Shown here: in pieces, positions 22,066-36,100 of the stretch
Layout of the letters: every line of letters starts with the position of its first letter
Numbering within the stretch: the stretch's first letter is position 1
Origin: Hyaloperonospora brassicae
Lineage: Eukaryota > Oomycota > Peronosporomycetes > Peronosporales > Peronosporaceae
Assembly (NCBI GenBank): GCA_947650285.1
Contig: CANTFL010001449.1
Location: 62,001 to 126,000 of the forward strand
Direction: 5' to 3'
DNA length: 64,000 nt
Notes under the pieces: generated by a model
What the model was told of the DNA's origin: nothing
What the model saw: only the letters and a program-made list of their open reading frames with translations
The model's database searches: none
Program-made: the position numbers and the translations under genes

Positions 22066-24669
22066 TTTCATTACCTTATTGCATCTATGCTGCGTATTTG
22101 TATCGTATATGCACATTTCAGGGTAATCATGTTGCCATTGGTACAGTGATAGTGTCACAACCTGCGAAGGTGACACGATCATTGGATCACGAATTCCGAA
22201 AGCTTGGCCAGATGCATATATAAATTCTGAATAACGCTTCATATTACCACGAAGGATAGACACTTGCGTGCTGAATATGTTCGTACTTGCAACGTAAACA
22301 TTGGCCTCCAATTTTTGGTCACGGCATCTATCAAACGATGTCGCTAATTGGACGAGGAGGGATGTGGGTGTCTGTACCAATCATCATTTTGTACACATGC
22401 CTTATCGATAGATGCAGTGTAGCATCTCACTTTCATACTAATGACTGTAGAAGCTACATGCAGTCCTTAGAGTATGTGTCGGGTGCAAAGAAACCTTACG
22501 TACACAGTATAGTGCAGATGTAGCGCAGTCAACTGAACAAGACAAGATTACTTAACATGTACTTGCTAATAGCATCGTCTTGACATTGTTCGATTTAGCA
22601 CCTCGCTTTTTTTCAATTTGAACTGTATCGATGCGTATAATCTTTTTGCTCACCACTCATTGCGCACGTCCAGCAGCGGGCGATGTTTTTTGTGCTGGCT
22701 AGATTTGGAACTCATATCAGCTCATGACCAGAGTATTGTAGCTTCTGATAGATATGACCTTTATCGCTAACATTACTGAATGTTTCCACATAGGCTAAGC
22801 TCACGTTAACATTCATAAAATTGATGGGGTTATCATCTTGATAGACGGTAATTGTAGAATCGTACAAACCCTGAAAATATTGTCTACTGATATAACTACA
22901 GCATATGATAATCGATAGCTTTTGCCAGTTAGTTGATATAGGCCATCATCGGAGCCAAGAAGACGTCCAATAATGATGAACACACGCAATGGGTGTGATA
23001 AAAAGTGTCAGGTCACATTTGTGCGACAATATAGCTCACATCCAACTACAGTTATGCTGAATATAGCTTACATTCAAGCAGACTTACATGAACAATATTG
23101 ATTGTTATATATAGTTAGATTTGGTTCGGTTGACATGATTGATTTGGTTATATAGTTATAATTACTAACCCAACGAACTTGTTTGTTGATTGCTTAGTTA
23201 CCTCTACGCTTACGTCCACGTAAGGGTCGAGGCACCTGCCTACACTGTTGTTCGTGTTGGTTAGCTTATAATGCTGTAGCACAAGCGCAAATGCCTCGGT
23301 ACATTCACGAGATAAGGCTGGCGATGTCATGCAGGTTACATATAAACTGAAGCTGTAAAGAAAAAGGAGGTTTGCCTAGGTGACAATAGTACTTGCTGCG
23401 TCATACGATACAAATACAGAACAAAAATGCAAGATGTGACACAAAGGTGGTGAAAGTAAGGCAGATGTATGTGTTAACGATGACCGGAGGCCCACAAAAC
23501 TAGCACAAGACGAGATCAACATTTTTTCGGGCAACATGCTCACCGTCTTGACGCACAAGGTATACGAATGAAGTATTCACTCGGAGTCTATATTACCCAC
23601 ACTGAAGTCACAATCTTCATCAACTTTATCAGTGGACAAAGTGAACAATGTGTCACCGCAAGCTTGATTTCGGGCGTCGATGATATGGCTTGTCGCTCTG
23701 TGTACGCAGCGCATTTTTTAAGTTTCAAAGTGAGTTATGATTGTTTGCAGTAGGTATCTATAACATCTGCTCACCCGACTCACCGACACGCGGTTATTCT
23801 TCCGTCGCGCCTAGATCGATGACCTCCTCTCCAGTTCTGAGGGACAAGTGCGTTCGACCATGTATCGCATGCACAACATTTACTGTTTAAACACCGTTGG
23901 ATCGCGTCTTGCACATGTTTTGAGCTTTTTCTTCACTTCGTGCAATGAATTCTTGACCAAAATGGCACCACACAAACGATGAAACAAGTTATTTTTCCTT
24001 TCTCGGTTTCTCGATATGACCGATTTTGGATGATCCTATCTCTAGTCTTGTCGATAATCAAAATGCCGAAAATTGCACGTGACAGTTTGTCTCTGTGACA
24101 ATCAGTATGAAAATGCGTTTTCAAACACGCAACACGCTGTAAACCAGTACGCGAGTAAGGGATGGACCATCGTCATGAGGATGCATGCGATCGAATATGC
24201 TGGTGACTCGATGCTTTTGTTAGCTCGCCTATTCATCGACTCGAGAGGCGACAGGCTCCTGCATGACGTTATATCCCCTCCCTTTTTCGATTGCAATCGT
24301 GCCATTACGTTATGCCTCTCGTGCATCCATGTCAATCTCGATTTTACTTTGTTGCTGACTGCTAATACAAAAGTAAAGCTAGACAAGCACAAAAATGCAT
24401 AGTGCAGAGACATCGGCATCGTTCCCAGTCGTCGACCAGACGATATGTGCACATACAGCGACACTGACGCAGTGTCATACCCAACGTCGAGAAAAAAGGT
24501 ACAACTTGACCATCTACATGAAAAAAAGCGCCCGTCTGCTTCTCACTTGGAATAAACTGCGCGCGTCGCAATTGTACCGATACTTTGCCAAACTACTACC
24601 GGTGTTACCAAGACCGCATACATTACATTTCCCCTAGCCGCATCGCTTCAACGCGCAACGTCCGGCGTC
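22066..24669. other. intergenic, decayed repeats
   Basis: No gene is supported. Two short spots resemble the core of the gypsy 1 LTR: CACCACTCATTGCGCACGTC near 22655 (inverted) and ACACGCAATGGGTGTG near 22980. They look like remains of old solo LTRs. The last ~600 bases before 24670 become GC-richer and should hold the promoter of the strumpellin gene; no specific motif stood out. Confidence 0.4.
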
Positions 24670-27600
24670 ATGGAGTTCCTCGCGGAGGAGAACGACTGCG
24701 GCCAGACGCTGCTCCGTCTCGTGAGTCGCGGCAGCGCCATCATCGCGGAACTGCTGCGTCTGTCCAATAACATTCCGGGGTACGCAGCTGCTCTGTGGTC
24801 GCGGATGAGCGCCGCACGCCGCCGTGTAATTTATTTTTTCGTACTCGACGTGACTGACGATATTTTTCCCTCTCTCTCTCTCGTTTATCATTTGATACCG
24901 TAGCGTCTTCATGGGACCGTCGCATGTGGAAGACCCCGAGCAACTCAAGTACCTGGCGATTCTCTTTGATTTTTCGTACCTGAAAAACCCAGAAGATTTT
25001 GAGAACATGGTCAACAGCAACACGGTGGGTGGGTCAAAAAGCCCAGCATGGGTTTTTCAGCAGACATACGCACCAACAATACCCGACTCGGCCGCGTGTG
25101 CTGATGGTTGGACTGTATTAGGAGCTACTGGATGTGGACGACGAGTTCATGGACAACCACGAAGACATTCTGGACCGATTCTACCAGCTCTTTGATGGCA
25201 TTTACAAGGTATGCTCGCTCACGACCGCACGCTCGATCGAGCCAGGTTCGGGTTGTCTAGTATGTGGTAAAAGACTGAAGTTGTGCTGTGTGTGCGTGTA
25301 GTATATCAGTGACTACTTGGAGTTTCTCGACAACCTCGAGAAAGGGTTTTTCATTCAGCATACACTGGCCAACATTCTTCTGGACACGGATGGCGCTCAG
25401 CTCATGTGCGAGGCGTTGTATCTCTACGGAGTGATTCTGCTGCTGCTGGATCGCAAGATCCCTGGCCCGACGCGTGAGAAGATGGTCATTGCATTTTACC
25501 GAAGCAAGGGCGAGTCGGCACTGGAAAACATTGACGAAGTCTGTAAACTGTGTCGCGTGACGGGATACCTGCCCAACCAGGGAAAGCCAGCTCAATACCC
25601 CGAGCGATACTTTCGGCGTTTCCATCCGCCAGAAGAAGTTGTCAGTATGGTCATCGGTAAGCTGCAGTCAGACGATGTGTATTTGCAAGAGCCTTGCTTC
25701 CCCCACCGCACCCATCGCTCGACCCGACTTGCAGGGCAAGCTTCAATGCTGTTTGTGATTCTGTTCTTTGCGCCGGACATACTCATTCACGAGAAGTCGA
25801 GCATGCGTGAAATCGTGGATCGGCACTTTAACGACAACTTCATCTTGACGACGTACATGGGAGCAGTAGCTGACCTATCACTGGAATGGGCGGCTTATCC
25901 AGCGGCCCGCTTGGCGCTTGCAAACACGCTGGAACCGTCGAACATTGCTCACATTACGAAGAAAAAAGCACAACAGATGCAGCGATCGATCGACGAGCTC
26001 AACTACTTCCTCACTGAAGGCGTGCTGACCGAGATGTACGTGCTGGAGAACCTCGATCCGCTGTTGAACTGCATTCGCAATGCTAATGTGACGATCCGGT
26101 GGACGATGATGCACTCACGCATTCAACCGGTGATCCCCATGATGAAAGACTCCGCGGCGCAGCGTGAGATCTTCGACAAAGGTACCGACCCAGATAAGCT
26201 GATCACCTTGTTGCTCAAGGCATCTCAGTTGGAGTGGAAGCTGAAGCAAATGTTTGAGGCGCTGCTCGCTAGTAAAGAAGACCGGTGGCAGCGCTGCATG
26301 AAAGAAACATCAGAACGCATGGAGGAGCTTAGCGAGTATTTCTCTGGCGAAAAGCCACTCACTCGCGTGGAACGCAACGAAGATCTGATGAAGTGGTTCA
26401 AGGACTTGGCCGACAAGGTCAACAGCTTGGACTACATCGATCACATCAAAGCTGGACGGCGCATTAAGCGCCTGATCGAGGCGCTGGGCCACGTTGAGCA
26501 GTTTGACCAAATTGACACGAATCTCCAAGTCAAGGCGTACCTTGAGGAGTCCCGCGAGTTTCTCACCGAAATGGTGCGGACGGTCCGCATTCGAGATGAG
26601 GTCATGGGCATTATCGAAAACGTGTCGGATCTGTCGTATGCGTGGGAGATCATCAACGACTTCATGAAGATATTGCATCAGCGTGTGAAAAGCGACCCGT
26701 CGTCTGTCATTCTGCTTCGTGCGATGTTCCTGAAGTTCGCGTCGATCCTAGATGTGCCGCTCACGCGTATACACCAGTGTGGTTCCGAGGACGTAATCTC
26801 GGTAGCTGAGTACTATTCTGGTGAGCTCGTGGACTACGTGCGGCGTGTAATGGAAGTGATTCCACAGAGCGTCTTCCGTATATTGGCGGGTATCATCAAG
26901 CTCCAGACCGACCACATGAAGTCGATTCCCGTGAAGTTTGAGAACACGTTGCTGAAGAACCACGCCCAGCTGAACGAGCGTTACCGCCTCGCGCGCGCAA
27001 CCAACGAGGTTTCTAAGTATACTGAGGGCATATTGGCCATGAAGCGCACCTTGCTTGGTATCATTGAGGTAGATCCTCGGCAAGTGCTGGAAGACGGGTT
27101 GCGCAAAGAGCTCGTCTATCGTGTCTCGCTCGCTTTCCACGAAGTGCTCAACTTTGAGAAGAACACATCGAAAGAATGCAACGAGGTTTTCGTCAAGCTG
27201 GCCTCCAACCTGGATGCCTACCGGCTCTCGTTTGAGTACATCCAAGACTACATTGGCATTTATGGGTTGCGCATGTGGCACGAGGAGCTCTCTCGTATAA
27301 TCAACTACAACGTCGAGCAGGAGTGCAACCGCTACTTGAAGAAGAAAGTGTATGACCGCGCATCCCAGTACCAGAGTCGGGCTATCCCGATTCCGCGCTT
27401 CCAGCCGACATCAGGCGACATGAGTGTGAACTTCATGGGCCGTCTCATGCATGCGCTCTTTATCATGACTGATCCGCACACGACTACCTACTCACCGCAA
27501 TCTATCGGTTGGTTCTCAGAAGATGGTCATGAAGTATGTGGCATCGGTGCCTTTTCGGTTCTTCACAAGAGTGTGGGTCTGCTGGGTCTCGCAGGTCTCG

Positions 27601-28475
27601 ATCGCATGCTTTCGTTCCGGATTGTGCACACACTCAACAACTTGGTCAAGTTCTGGGGATCAGCTGTCACTCCTTACTTGCCGCTCTTGGACCAGCTATC
27701 TACAGCGCTTGCGCCCGAGTGGAAGCTGCCCGAGCACTCGACAAAGCTGTACGAAGCTGCGCTGAAGAAGGTGGAGAAGATCATGAGCAAGCTGCTCAAG
27801 GCCGTGCTTATCGTTGGTCAGGCCGCACTCATCCGGCGACAGATCTCGAGCGAGCTCTCGTTCTCTAGCCGTCTCGATGCGAATTTGCTAGCGACGACAC
27901 TAGACACGCTGAACATTTCGCTTCTGAACGACATTCGCGCACACTACCGTGATCCAAAGAACAAGCCTTACCCGGGCACCGACGGGAACCCCGTGCTCGT
28001 GGAACTGAACAAATATCTGGAAAACACGGGTGCGAATGATCCGTTCCAGAAGATTTACGTGACTGTCGTAGAGCCTATGGAAGGACTTGCTGCCATGTTC
28101 ATGCTCTTTGTGGTGGCTTACATGCCAAAGCTGCAGTACGACCGGAACTTCGGTGCGCTCAGTCGTGTCGGCAAAAACCCGATCGATGGCGAACCTTTGC
28201 TCGTCGGTATCCTGACAATCCTCAAGCAGTTCCACCCTTCGTACACGGACAAGTTTCTGGCGTACTTGGGTCAGTTTGTGCGTACCAAAGTCAATGACGT
28301 TTTTGCCGAGACTGCTGAGAAGAAGAGCAAGTCGTCAGCTCTACCAACAGAGCTGCCCGTGGACGTGATTAACACGCTGATCTTCATGCTCGAGTTTGCG
28401 CGGTGTGCGAAGATCAAGCGCACGATTCTGGATGGCCACGTTCCTGCGTATGTGTTTGATGCTATCCAGCTCTAA
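24670..28475 (+). CDS. WASHC5: WASH complex subunit 5 (strumpellin)
   Basis: Strumpellin is a scaffold of the WASH complex, which drives Arp2/3 actin nucleation on endosomes for cargo sorting. Four exons are inferred: 24670-24779, 24904-25024, 25122-25208 and 25302-28475, giving 1163 residues (human 1159). The start [20 protein letters not shown] matches the family start. Joining exon 1 to 2 restores LSNNIPG-VF, as in animals (LSEFIPAVF). All junctions are GT-AG and all keep frame. Along the large last exon [66 protein letters not shown] and [14 protein letters not shown] are diagnostic. The C-terminus [13 protein letters not shown] aligns with the human end. Mostly helical; no catalytic motif expected. 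PTPA follows 311 bp downstream on the same strand. Exon 2 start is slightly less sure than the rest. Confidence 0.95.
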
Positions 28476-28786
28476 GCTCAACAACACGGCTCTTGCTTTT
28501 TTTCGGACACAGACAGGTCAATGCACTTCTTGTCGACACTTTGCTTTGAGAATGCTGCGAAGTGGTTGCAGATTGGCCAAAGGTACACAGACACGAGCAC
28601 ACACACACACACACAGCTCAAGGATGAAAAAGTGAATACACGTGACACGACACAATACACAATGAATTGCCCGTCACGTCCGTTCATGTCAACTTTTGCC
28701 GAAATATCACACTACATTGTCCTCACTCGCAATTCCCCAAATTTCCATCGACGACATCGAGAGGTCCGATCGACCCCTTAGAAAAC
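28476..28786. other. intergenic WASHC5-PTPA with CA repeat
   Basis: Holds a (CA)n run near 28598-28615. Otherwise only the 3' flank of the strumpellin gene and the promoter of PTPA. Confidence 0.5.
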
Positions 28787-30362
28787 ATGCGACACGACTT
28801 TACGGAGCCATCTCGAGCCATATTCGTGCAAAATGACCTGCGCCACTTCGTGGGGTCCCCGGTGCGCCTCCCATCTCTGCTTCAATGTGTATCCATCCGT
28901 CTGTCCATATGTGTCGAGCGTTGATAAGCCATGTAACTGATCCGGCCGCTGCTCTGTCGTTTGACCTCTTCAGGCTCAGCAAATGATCGTAGTATTTGTC
29001 AAGCACCTGAACGAAAGTGTGAAGGGAAAGCGCATATCGAGTGACTACGAAGTGTCTCCGGTACTTGTACTGCCACTTGGCTGTTGTCTCGAGTGGACGG
29101 AACGTGAACAAAAGGCGGACAAAGGACTCACTCGTGTGTCGAAACGTGTGTCACTATGTGTGTGTGGTGGGACGCGATGCCAATAGAACGTGCAGAAGGC
29201 CGTGGACCTCGTGCACGAGATCGACTCCTGGATCGATGAGATTCCACCCATTCAGCAGCCAATGCGCTTTGGCAATCAAGCTTTCCGCACCTTTCACGAT
29301 CGCGTGCTCGAGGTATGTCGTGTGTGGGAGAGAGGGACCTAAAGCTTGACGTAGGCTGAATGGGATCGCCGTCGCCAAAGAAGTTGTCGGAATACCAGAC
29401 AAGTGTCGACACATTGATATGATTTCGTCGGGTGTTTTCTCATAGTGTGTGTGCGTGTGTGTTGTTCGAGCAGAGAACGCGTGGAATGCAGGAACAGACG
29501 CTGCCAGAAGAGCACCGGGAAGCTGTCATTGAATTAGCAGCGTATCTCGAGGACTCTTTCGGAAACCGCGTCCGGATCGACTATGGCACGGGTCACGAGA
29601 CGAGCTTCATTGTGTGGATGTGTACGCGTTGCGAGGTGATGAGTGTGAAGTAGCGCAGTAGTGGGGCTGACAACGTCGATGGTGTGACCAGGTTGTCTGC
29701 ACAAGATTGGCTTTTTCAAGCAGTCGGACTTCCCAGCACTGGTGCTGCGGCTGTTCAATTCGTACCTGACGCTAATGCGCCGACTGCAGAAGCAGTACAT
29801 GCTGGAGCCAGCAGGCTCACATGGTGTCTGGGGACTCGATGACTACCACTGCCTGCCATTCTACTTTGGGTCTGCCCAGCTCATTGGACAGCACGAGATC
29901 CTGCCTGAAAGTGTGCACGACGACAGTGTGCTCGAAGCGAATTGCCAGGAGTACTTGTATCTCGACGCAATCAAGTTCATCAAGGAAGTGAAGGCAGGCT
30001 CGCCCTTTGCCGAAACGTCCCCGATGCTGAACGACATCAGTGCGCTACCCTCGTGGGAAAAGACCAACAGCGGCATGCTCAAGCTGTACGAGGGCGAAGT
30101 CCTGAAGAAGTTGCCGGTCATCCAGCATTTACGCTTCGGTACGCTGTTCCCCTGCACGTGGACGCCAAGCCACAAAGCCGACGACGGATCGACGTATACT
30201 CCAGTGAGCACGCGTCCAGGAACGAGCGTCCGTGCTCCTCCGACTTCTGGTCTAGAAGATGTGTCGACCAAAGCGCCATGGGCTACTGCCACAGCGCCTG
30301 CAGCTGTACCGACCACTTCGATGCCACCCGTGTGTCAAGCTAAACAGACACCGAACAAGTGA
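28787..30362 (+). CDS. PTPA: PP2A phosphatase activator PTPA
   Basis: PTPA is a peptidyl-prolyl isomerase-type chaperone that activates protein phosphatase 2A by helping load its active-site metals. Five exons fit: 28787-28861, 28974-29060, 29187-29312, 29474-29621 and 29692-30362, in total 368 residues (human about 323-358). Hallmarks: HFVGSP then LNESVKGKRI; SWIDEIPPIQQPMRFGNQAF; RIDYGTGHETSF; after the exon 4/5 join CCLHKIGFF; then MEPAGSHGVWGLDDYHCLPF, GSAQLIG and KLPVIQHLRFGTLFP. The ATP/PP2A-contact motifs GTGHE and GVWGLDD are intact. The last ~50 residues are a Thr/Ser/Pro/Ala-rich tail. The first exon is the least certain; the match of its 25 residues (DFTEPSRAIF) to PTPA N-termini is reasonable. 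Confidence 0.93.
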
Positions 30363-33133
30363 TCTCGTGGCCATATGGTACCAGAAAGAGGAACAGTGCG
30401 GTACGATTGCGTGACGGGGTGGGTGCTCCTGCGAAACGGGTGGGTGATGCCAATCAAAATATGAAATGCCGTGCCTGTCTGGCCTCCAGAGGTGCTTTGT
30501 TGTTGTTATTGTTGTTTTGTGCACGGACCCTCGCAAGGTATCTTGAACCGAGGAACGTTCCGGTCGTGGCGTCTGGTTGTGCTGTTGTTTTGTACTATAA
30601 TTTGCAGGACTTGTGGTTGTTGCGCGGGTGGATCGTGGCAAACGCGCTGTGTCGCGGACTGATGACTCATCGCCGTGGACGCTTGACAATGGGATTACTG
30701 CATCGTTTGTGTCGCTGAGGTGTCACATGGTCGAACGGCGTCACCTGTCGGCTCACGGGAGTGGAAAAAGGCTACGTGGCTTCAGCGATCCCGCTCGATG
30801 AACAGAAGACGGACGAAACAAACAAGAACGAAACGGTCTGTGGAGACTGCGCGGTGCACGACCGAGCGAGTTGTCGAGACTCGAATGCCTGAAGAGTGCA
30901 GCTGTTTTGCCGCGACACGAGAAGACCTGCAAGCAGAGAGCTGCAACTGAAGACTATCCGCGAACCGTGAGGTGGCCCATTTCCCAGCCAGTCAAGAGAA
31001 CACTGATCACGCGTCGACTATTGTGGTGGCAGGAGAACAGCTACGCCACGTGCGCCGCGCTGATGCGACACGCACGACAACGATATGTCAGCATTACTCA
31101 TGCAATAGCGGACACGACAACAGGTGGATCTCGTTCGCGACGACCGAGACAAATGGAACAAGTGAACACGTCGTACTGGAAGCGGAGCAACAAAGCGCCA
31201 GCGCCGCACAAATGTCCACGACGAGTCTGCAGTCAAGCCAACAATCGGACTGTACCGCCTTCTTCTTGCCTTGTGGTCATCTGGTCGGCGATGAGGCACC
31301 ACGTGTGGTCCCGTTTGCTCATTTCACACGTCCGCGTTATGGCACTTTTCGCGACTATGCACCGCACCGCAACTCAGATGTCGAGACTGGTTCGTCCGCT
31401 GCTCTTTCTTTCCTCGCTCGGCCACGGCCGCAGCCTGTCGTGGTAAACGTTCATTGCTGTTCGGCGCGACGCCATTGAGCCCAAAAGGCGGCCGCGTAAC
31501 CCCCTTCTTCTTCTCCACCGCCGTCTTTAAAATGTACGCAATTGTGAATGTAAACCTGCGGGTTGACATGATCTGCTGTAGTCGGCATTCGGATACATCA
31601 TGGGCTTTGTCACACACCCCCTCACCCGAGTTCGATGGGCGAACGGCTCGAGCGTAGATTTTATCTCGTTGGGGCAGCAGTCGGTCTGCGATTGGAACAC
31701 GTAACACTTCTTCGAATCTGCGCATCTGGTCACGCGCAGTTCGCTCGTGATGAGCTCTTCTTCCTTTTTTATCAGTAGACAAGAAACAGAAAATAACTGA
31801 CAAAAGCTGAAACCACACACACACACACACACCTCCTGATGCGGACGTCAAGACGGAGCCAGGGGCCGTGAAGGATCGATCGATGGAGAGTCTACGCGCA
31901 GTCAGACCGTTCACGTCGTTGACCAAAGGGCGGCAAAGCGGAGCGACGTCTGGAATATCATCGCACGAACTTCCTCGACGACAGGACGACGAGTAGCTGG
32001 ATGGGACGGGTGCAGCTCTTTGCAGTAAGAACATCTGCAGCTGTTGTCGTCCGGTCGTCTGCCTGCACGCCGATCCGAGCTGACCACCTGTCGTCCGCTC
32101 GCGTAACCGACGGCAAACGAAAGCGCTGCCGGCCCGACCGGTCCCTTTTGGTGCGGAATCGCATCACCCCATTGTCCATCGACGGACTGGCGCGGAGACC
32201 TGAGCGCTTTTCCCAGCACAACCAGACTCGAGATAAAAAAAGCGAAGCACAACACCGTCGGATTGCGGTGGAAGATGAACACACCGTAGCTGTCCCATTG
32301 TCTATCGACTCACGAGTGTTTGCCCAGCCCACACTCGATCTCACTTGTAGCAAATCCGTAGTACAAAGAACCGGTGAAGCTGCAGAAGTATCTAGTGGCT
32401 CGATCCCCCATTCCCAGCCAGATGCTCGTTCGGTACTTGCGTTCGACTGCATCGTTACACTACATGTGCTACTCGCAACAACAGCGATGTCCGCACGCAA
32501 CAACAACGTCTCTGCTACAACTATCAGCTCGCGAGTGCACGAAAAGAACACTCGAAGAAGAAACGCGGCGCTCGTTGCACCATAGGCCTCTCAAGTTCTC
32601 GCTCGTCCCGAGACGTGTCTTGTCGGAAACGTAACGCCCGAAACTGGTTCGCCCCAGCCGGTCCACTGGCGTGCGGTCTCGCAGTCGCTTGTCGCACGAT
32701 CGTGTGTCTCGCCCGTTGCTGCCGTCCGTCCTGCCCGCCCGCGCGCGCCAGAATCTGCTTCCCACCGCATGGGTACAAAACCCGGCCACGCACACCCTCC
32801 GCGACCCGCCTGTCGCGCCCTTTCCCAGCCCGCGGCCCCGTCGCTCCAGCCCGCTGACTGGCTGCGGTGATTCGTCCGCTTGACTGGCGGAGACGCCCCA
32901 GACGGATCCCACTCACCCCCTCCACCCACTCGTCCGTCCGCCCGCCCGCCCGCTCGTCCCTCTCGCGCTGCTCCACTCGGCCCAGTGATTCATTTTGGAA
33001 TTCGCTCTGTCGCGCCCACACGTCGAGCGAAGAGCCACTGCCCACTCCCCGCACAGCGTTCCCCGCCGTCGCCCACCGACCGGTTTCCCCCCAACTCGCT
33101 CCCCCCCTCTCTCTCTCTCTCTCCTCGGGTCTC
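30363..33133. other. 2.8 kb gap before eEF3, no confident gene
   Basis: Open stretches exist on both strands (for example + 30972-31478 and + 32001-32585; minus 31324-32034 and 31958-32551), but none shows a known domain and they overlap each other antisense. A hydrophobic Leu-rich stretch is encoded near 30490-30530 by a TTG/TTA repeat. (GT)n tracts lie near 31815. From 32640 the sequence becomes very GC-rich, and a CCCTCTCTCTCTCTCTC tract just precedes the eEF3 start, typical of strongly expressed oomycete promoters and 5' leaders. Confidence 0.4.
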
Positions 33134-36100
33134 ATGGCTCCGTTCGCCCCCACCGACGGCATCAGTCAGCTCGCGCTCGACCAGAGCAAACACTTTACCG
33201 ACGCGCTCCACGAGGCGTTCCGGAGCTCGAGCGACGCGCACAAAGTCGCGGCCGAACAGGTGTCGGAGCTCGTGAGCAGCGACGCGTCGCTGAACTTGGG
33301 CGTCGTGGCCCAAGCGCTCCGCACGGCGCTCACGGGCGAAGATGCCGAGGCCAAAACAGTGGCCGCGCTGATCGTCGACGACCTCATGCAGAAACACGCG
33401 GAGCGCGTGGAAGCGTACTTAGTGCCGCTGCTGTCGGTGTTTCTCGACCTGTTGGCCGACAAGAAGCCGACGGTGCGCCCTGTCGCGCACGAAGCGGCGC
33501 TCACGATCATCAGTGCCGCCAATAAGAACTCGACGATCCGTCTGTTGCCGATTCTGTTTGCTGGTTTGGATCGCACCAAGAAGTGGCAGACGAAAAAGGG
33601 CTCGTTGGACCTCATTGCGGAGCTGTCGAAGGTCGCGCCGTACCAAGTGGGCCGCTGTCTGCCCGACATTATCCCGCAGGTCACGGACTGCATGTGGGAT
33701 ACGCGGAAAGAGGTGAAAGTCGCTGCGAAAGACACGATGACAAAGGTCTGCAACGTGGTGGGCAACATGGACATTGAGCCGTTCATTCCCGCGCTCGTGA
33801 GCTGCCTCGCGAACCCCACGGAAGTCGCCGAGTGTACGCACAAATTGGCGTCGACGACGTTTGTCAAGACGGTGGAAGCGCCGGCACTGGCGATCATGGA
33901 GCCGCTGCTGAAGCGCGCGCTAGCCGAAGGCAAGACGGCGGTCAAGCGCCAGGCGTCGGTCATTATCGACAACATGTGCAAGCTCATGGACGACCCGGCG
34001 GAAGCGCAGTTGTTTATTCCGAAGCTCTTGCCGGGCTTGAAGAAGGTGATTGAGACCCAGGCGGACCCCGAGTGCCGCGAGGTGGCGACGCGTGCGCACG
34101 AGACGCTGTTTGTCGCTGGTGGGTCCATGGAAGTGTCGGAAGACGAGCTCAAGGTCGACTACGAGAACATCCACAAGGTGGTGATTGAGTCGATTGCTGC
34201 CAGTCCAGCGGCGGTCAAGGCCGGCATTGACAGCTTTACCGTGGACTACGTGACGGGCATTTGCTACTTTTTGGTGGTCGCACGCAACTTCAACAAGAGC
34301 GTGTTTGAGAAGGAGATTGGCGCGTACTTCAAGGCGTTTTTGAGCCCCGAGGCGCTGAAGCCAGTGGCGAATGAGATCCGCGACCGCTGTTTCAAGGAGA
34401 ACAAGTCGATCTTTATCGACGACGTGGACTGTGACGAGGGCATCCCCGACCTGTGCAACTGTGAGTTTTCGCTTGCTTACGGTGGTATGATCCTGCTCAA
34501 CAACGCCCGTCTCCGTCTCAAGCGTGGTCACCGTTACGGTCTATGCGGTCCCAACGGGTGTGGTAAGTCGACGCTGATGCGCGCCATTTCGAACGGCCAG
34601 CTCGAGGGGTTCCCGAGCCGCGACGAGCTGAAGACTGTGTTCGTGGAGCACAACCTGCAGGCTTCGGAGGCGGAGCTGTCTGTGGTGGAGTTCATCCTGG
34701 TGGACGAAGACTTGAAGAACACGCCGCGCAAGGAGGTCGAGGACACGCTTGCTGGTGTGGGCTTCACGCCCGAGATGCAGGCTCAGGGCGTCGGCACTCT
34801 TTCTGGTGGTTGGAAGATGAAACTGGAGCTGGCCCGTGCGATGCTGCAGAAGGCGGATATCTTGCTGCTGGATGAGCCGACGAACCACTTGGATGTCAAG
34901 AACGTCGCGTGGCTGGAAAACTACCTCACGGGTCTGACAAACGTGACGTCGATTATGGTGTCGCACGACTCTGGTTTCCTCGACAAGGTGTGCACCAACA
35001 TCATCCACTACGAGACGCGCAAGCTGAAGATCTACAAGGGCAACCTGTCGAAGTTTGTGGAGCAGAAGCCCGAGGCGAAGGCGTACTACGAGCTCGAGTC
35101 GGAGAATGTGAAGTTCACGTTCCCCGAGCCTGGTTTCCTCGCCGACATTAAGAACAAGGGTAAGCCGATCATTCGTCTGACGAAGTGCTCGTACCAGTAC
35201 CCAGGCACGACCAAACCGTCGATCAACAACATCTCGGTGACGTGCGCTCTCTCGAGTCGTATTGCTGTGCTCGGTCCCAATGGTGCCGGTAAGTCGACAC
35301 TGATCAAGATGCTTACCGGTGAGGTGGAGCCTACGGCAGGCCAGATGTGGAAACACCCTTCGATGCGTTTCGCCTACGTGGCTCAGCACGCTTTCCACCA
35401 CATCGAGTCGCACCTCGACGAGACTGCGAACCAGTACATCCAGTGGCGTTTCCAGTCTGGTGAAGACAAGGAGCTTCTGGCGAAGGAGACGCGCAAGTTG
35501 TCGAAGGAGGAGAAGGAGCACTTCAAGAAGCCGGTGAACTGGGAGGGCGAGAAGCGCGTACTGGAGGAGATCGTGTCCCGTCGTAAGTTCAAGAAGAGTT
35601 TCGAGTACGAGTTGAAGTGGGAGAAGTGCCCGGTGGACGACAACGCGTGGGTGCCTCGTGAAAAGTGTGAGAAGTGGGGCTGGGACAAGCTGTTGCAGAT
35701 TGCCGATGACCGCGAAGCAGCTCGCGCGAACTTGCAGTCTCGCCCGCCCACCGCCATTGCCGTGCAGAAGCACCTGGACTGCTTCGGTCTGGGTGCTGAG
35801 TTCGGCACGCACTCGCGCATGCGTGGTCTGTCTGGTGGTCAGAAGGTGAAGGTCGTGCTGGCCGCTGCCATGTGGCTGAACCCGCACATCCTGGTGCTCG
35901 ATGAGCCGACGAACTACCTCGACCGCGACTCGCTCGGTGCTCTTGCGTCGGCGATCAAGGAGTTCAACGGCGGTGTGGTCATGATTACCCACCACAACGA
36001 GTTTTCGTCGGCGCTGACGCAAGAGACGTGGAACGTGGAAGCCGGCCACCTTATGATTGAGGGCCAGCAGGTCGAGGACAAAACGAAGATCGAGCAGAAG

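Noticed and set aside
24780..24903. Longer first exon of strumpellin reading [14 protein letters not shown]
   Set aside because: The donor at 24780 restores the conserved IPGVF and the correct frame; the longer version needs poorer sites.
32001..32585. 194-codon + strand ORF
   Set aside because: No domain, overlaps a similar antisense frame; left in the gap description.
32867..33133. 89-residue N-terminal extension of eEF3
   Set aside because: Pro/Arg/Ser low-complexity leader including the CT tract; all eEF3 relatives start near MAPFAP.
33166..34152. 328-codon antisense frame over the eEF3 HEAT region
   Set aside because: Same reason: shadow of a biased coding strand.
34541..36049. 502-codon open frame antisense to eEF3
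   Set aside because: Highly GC-biased codon use in eEF3 leaves few stops on the opposite strand; the protein is Leu/Val/Arg repetitive and matches nothing, while eEF3 is certain.
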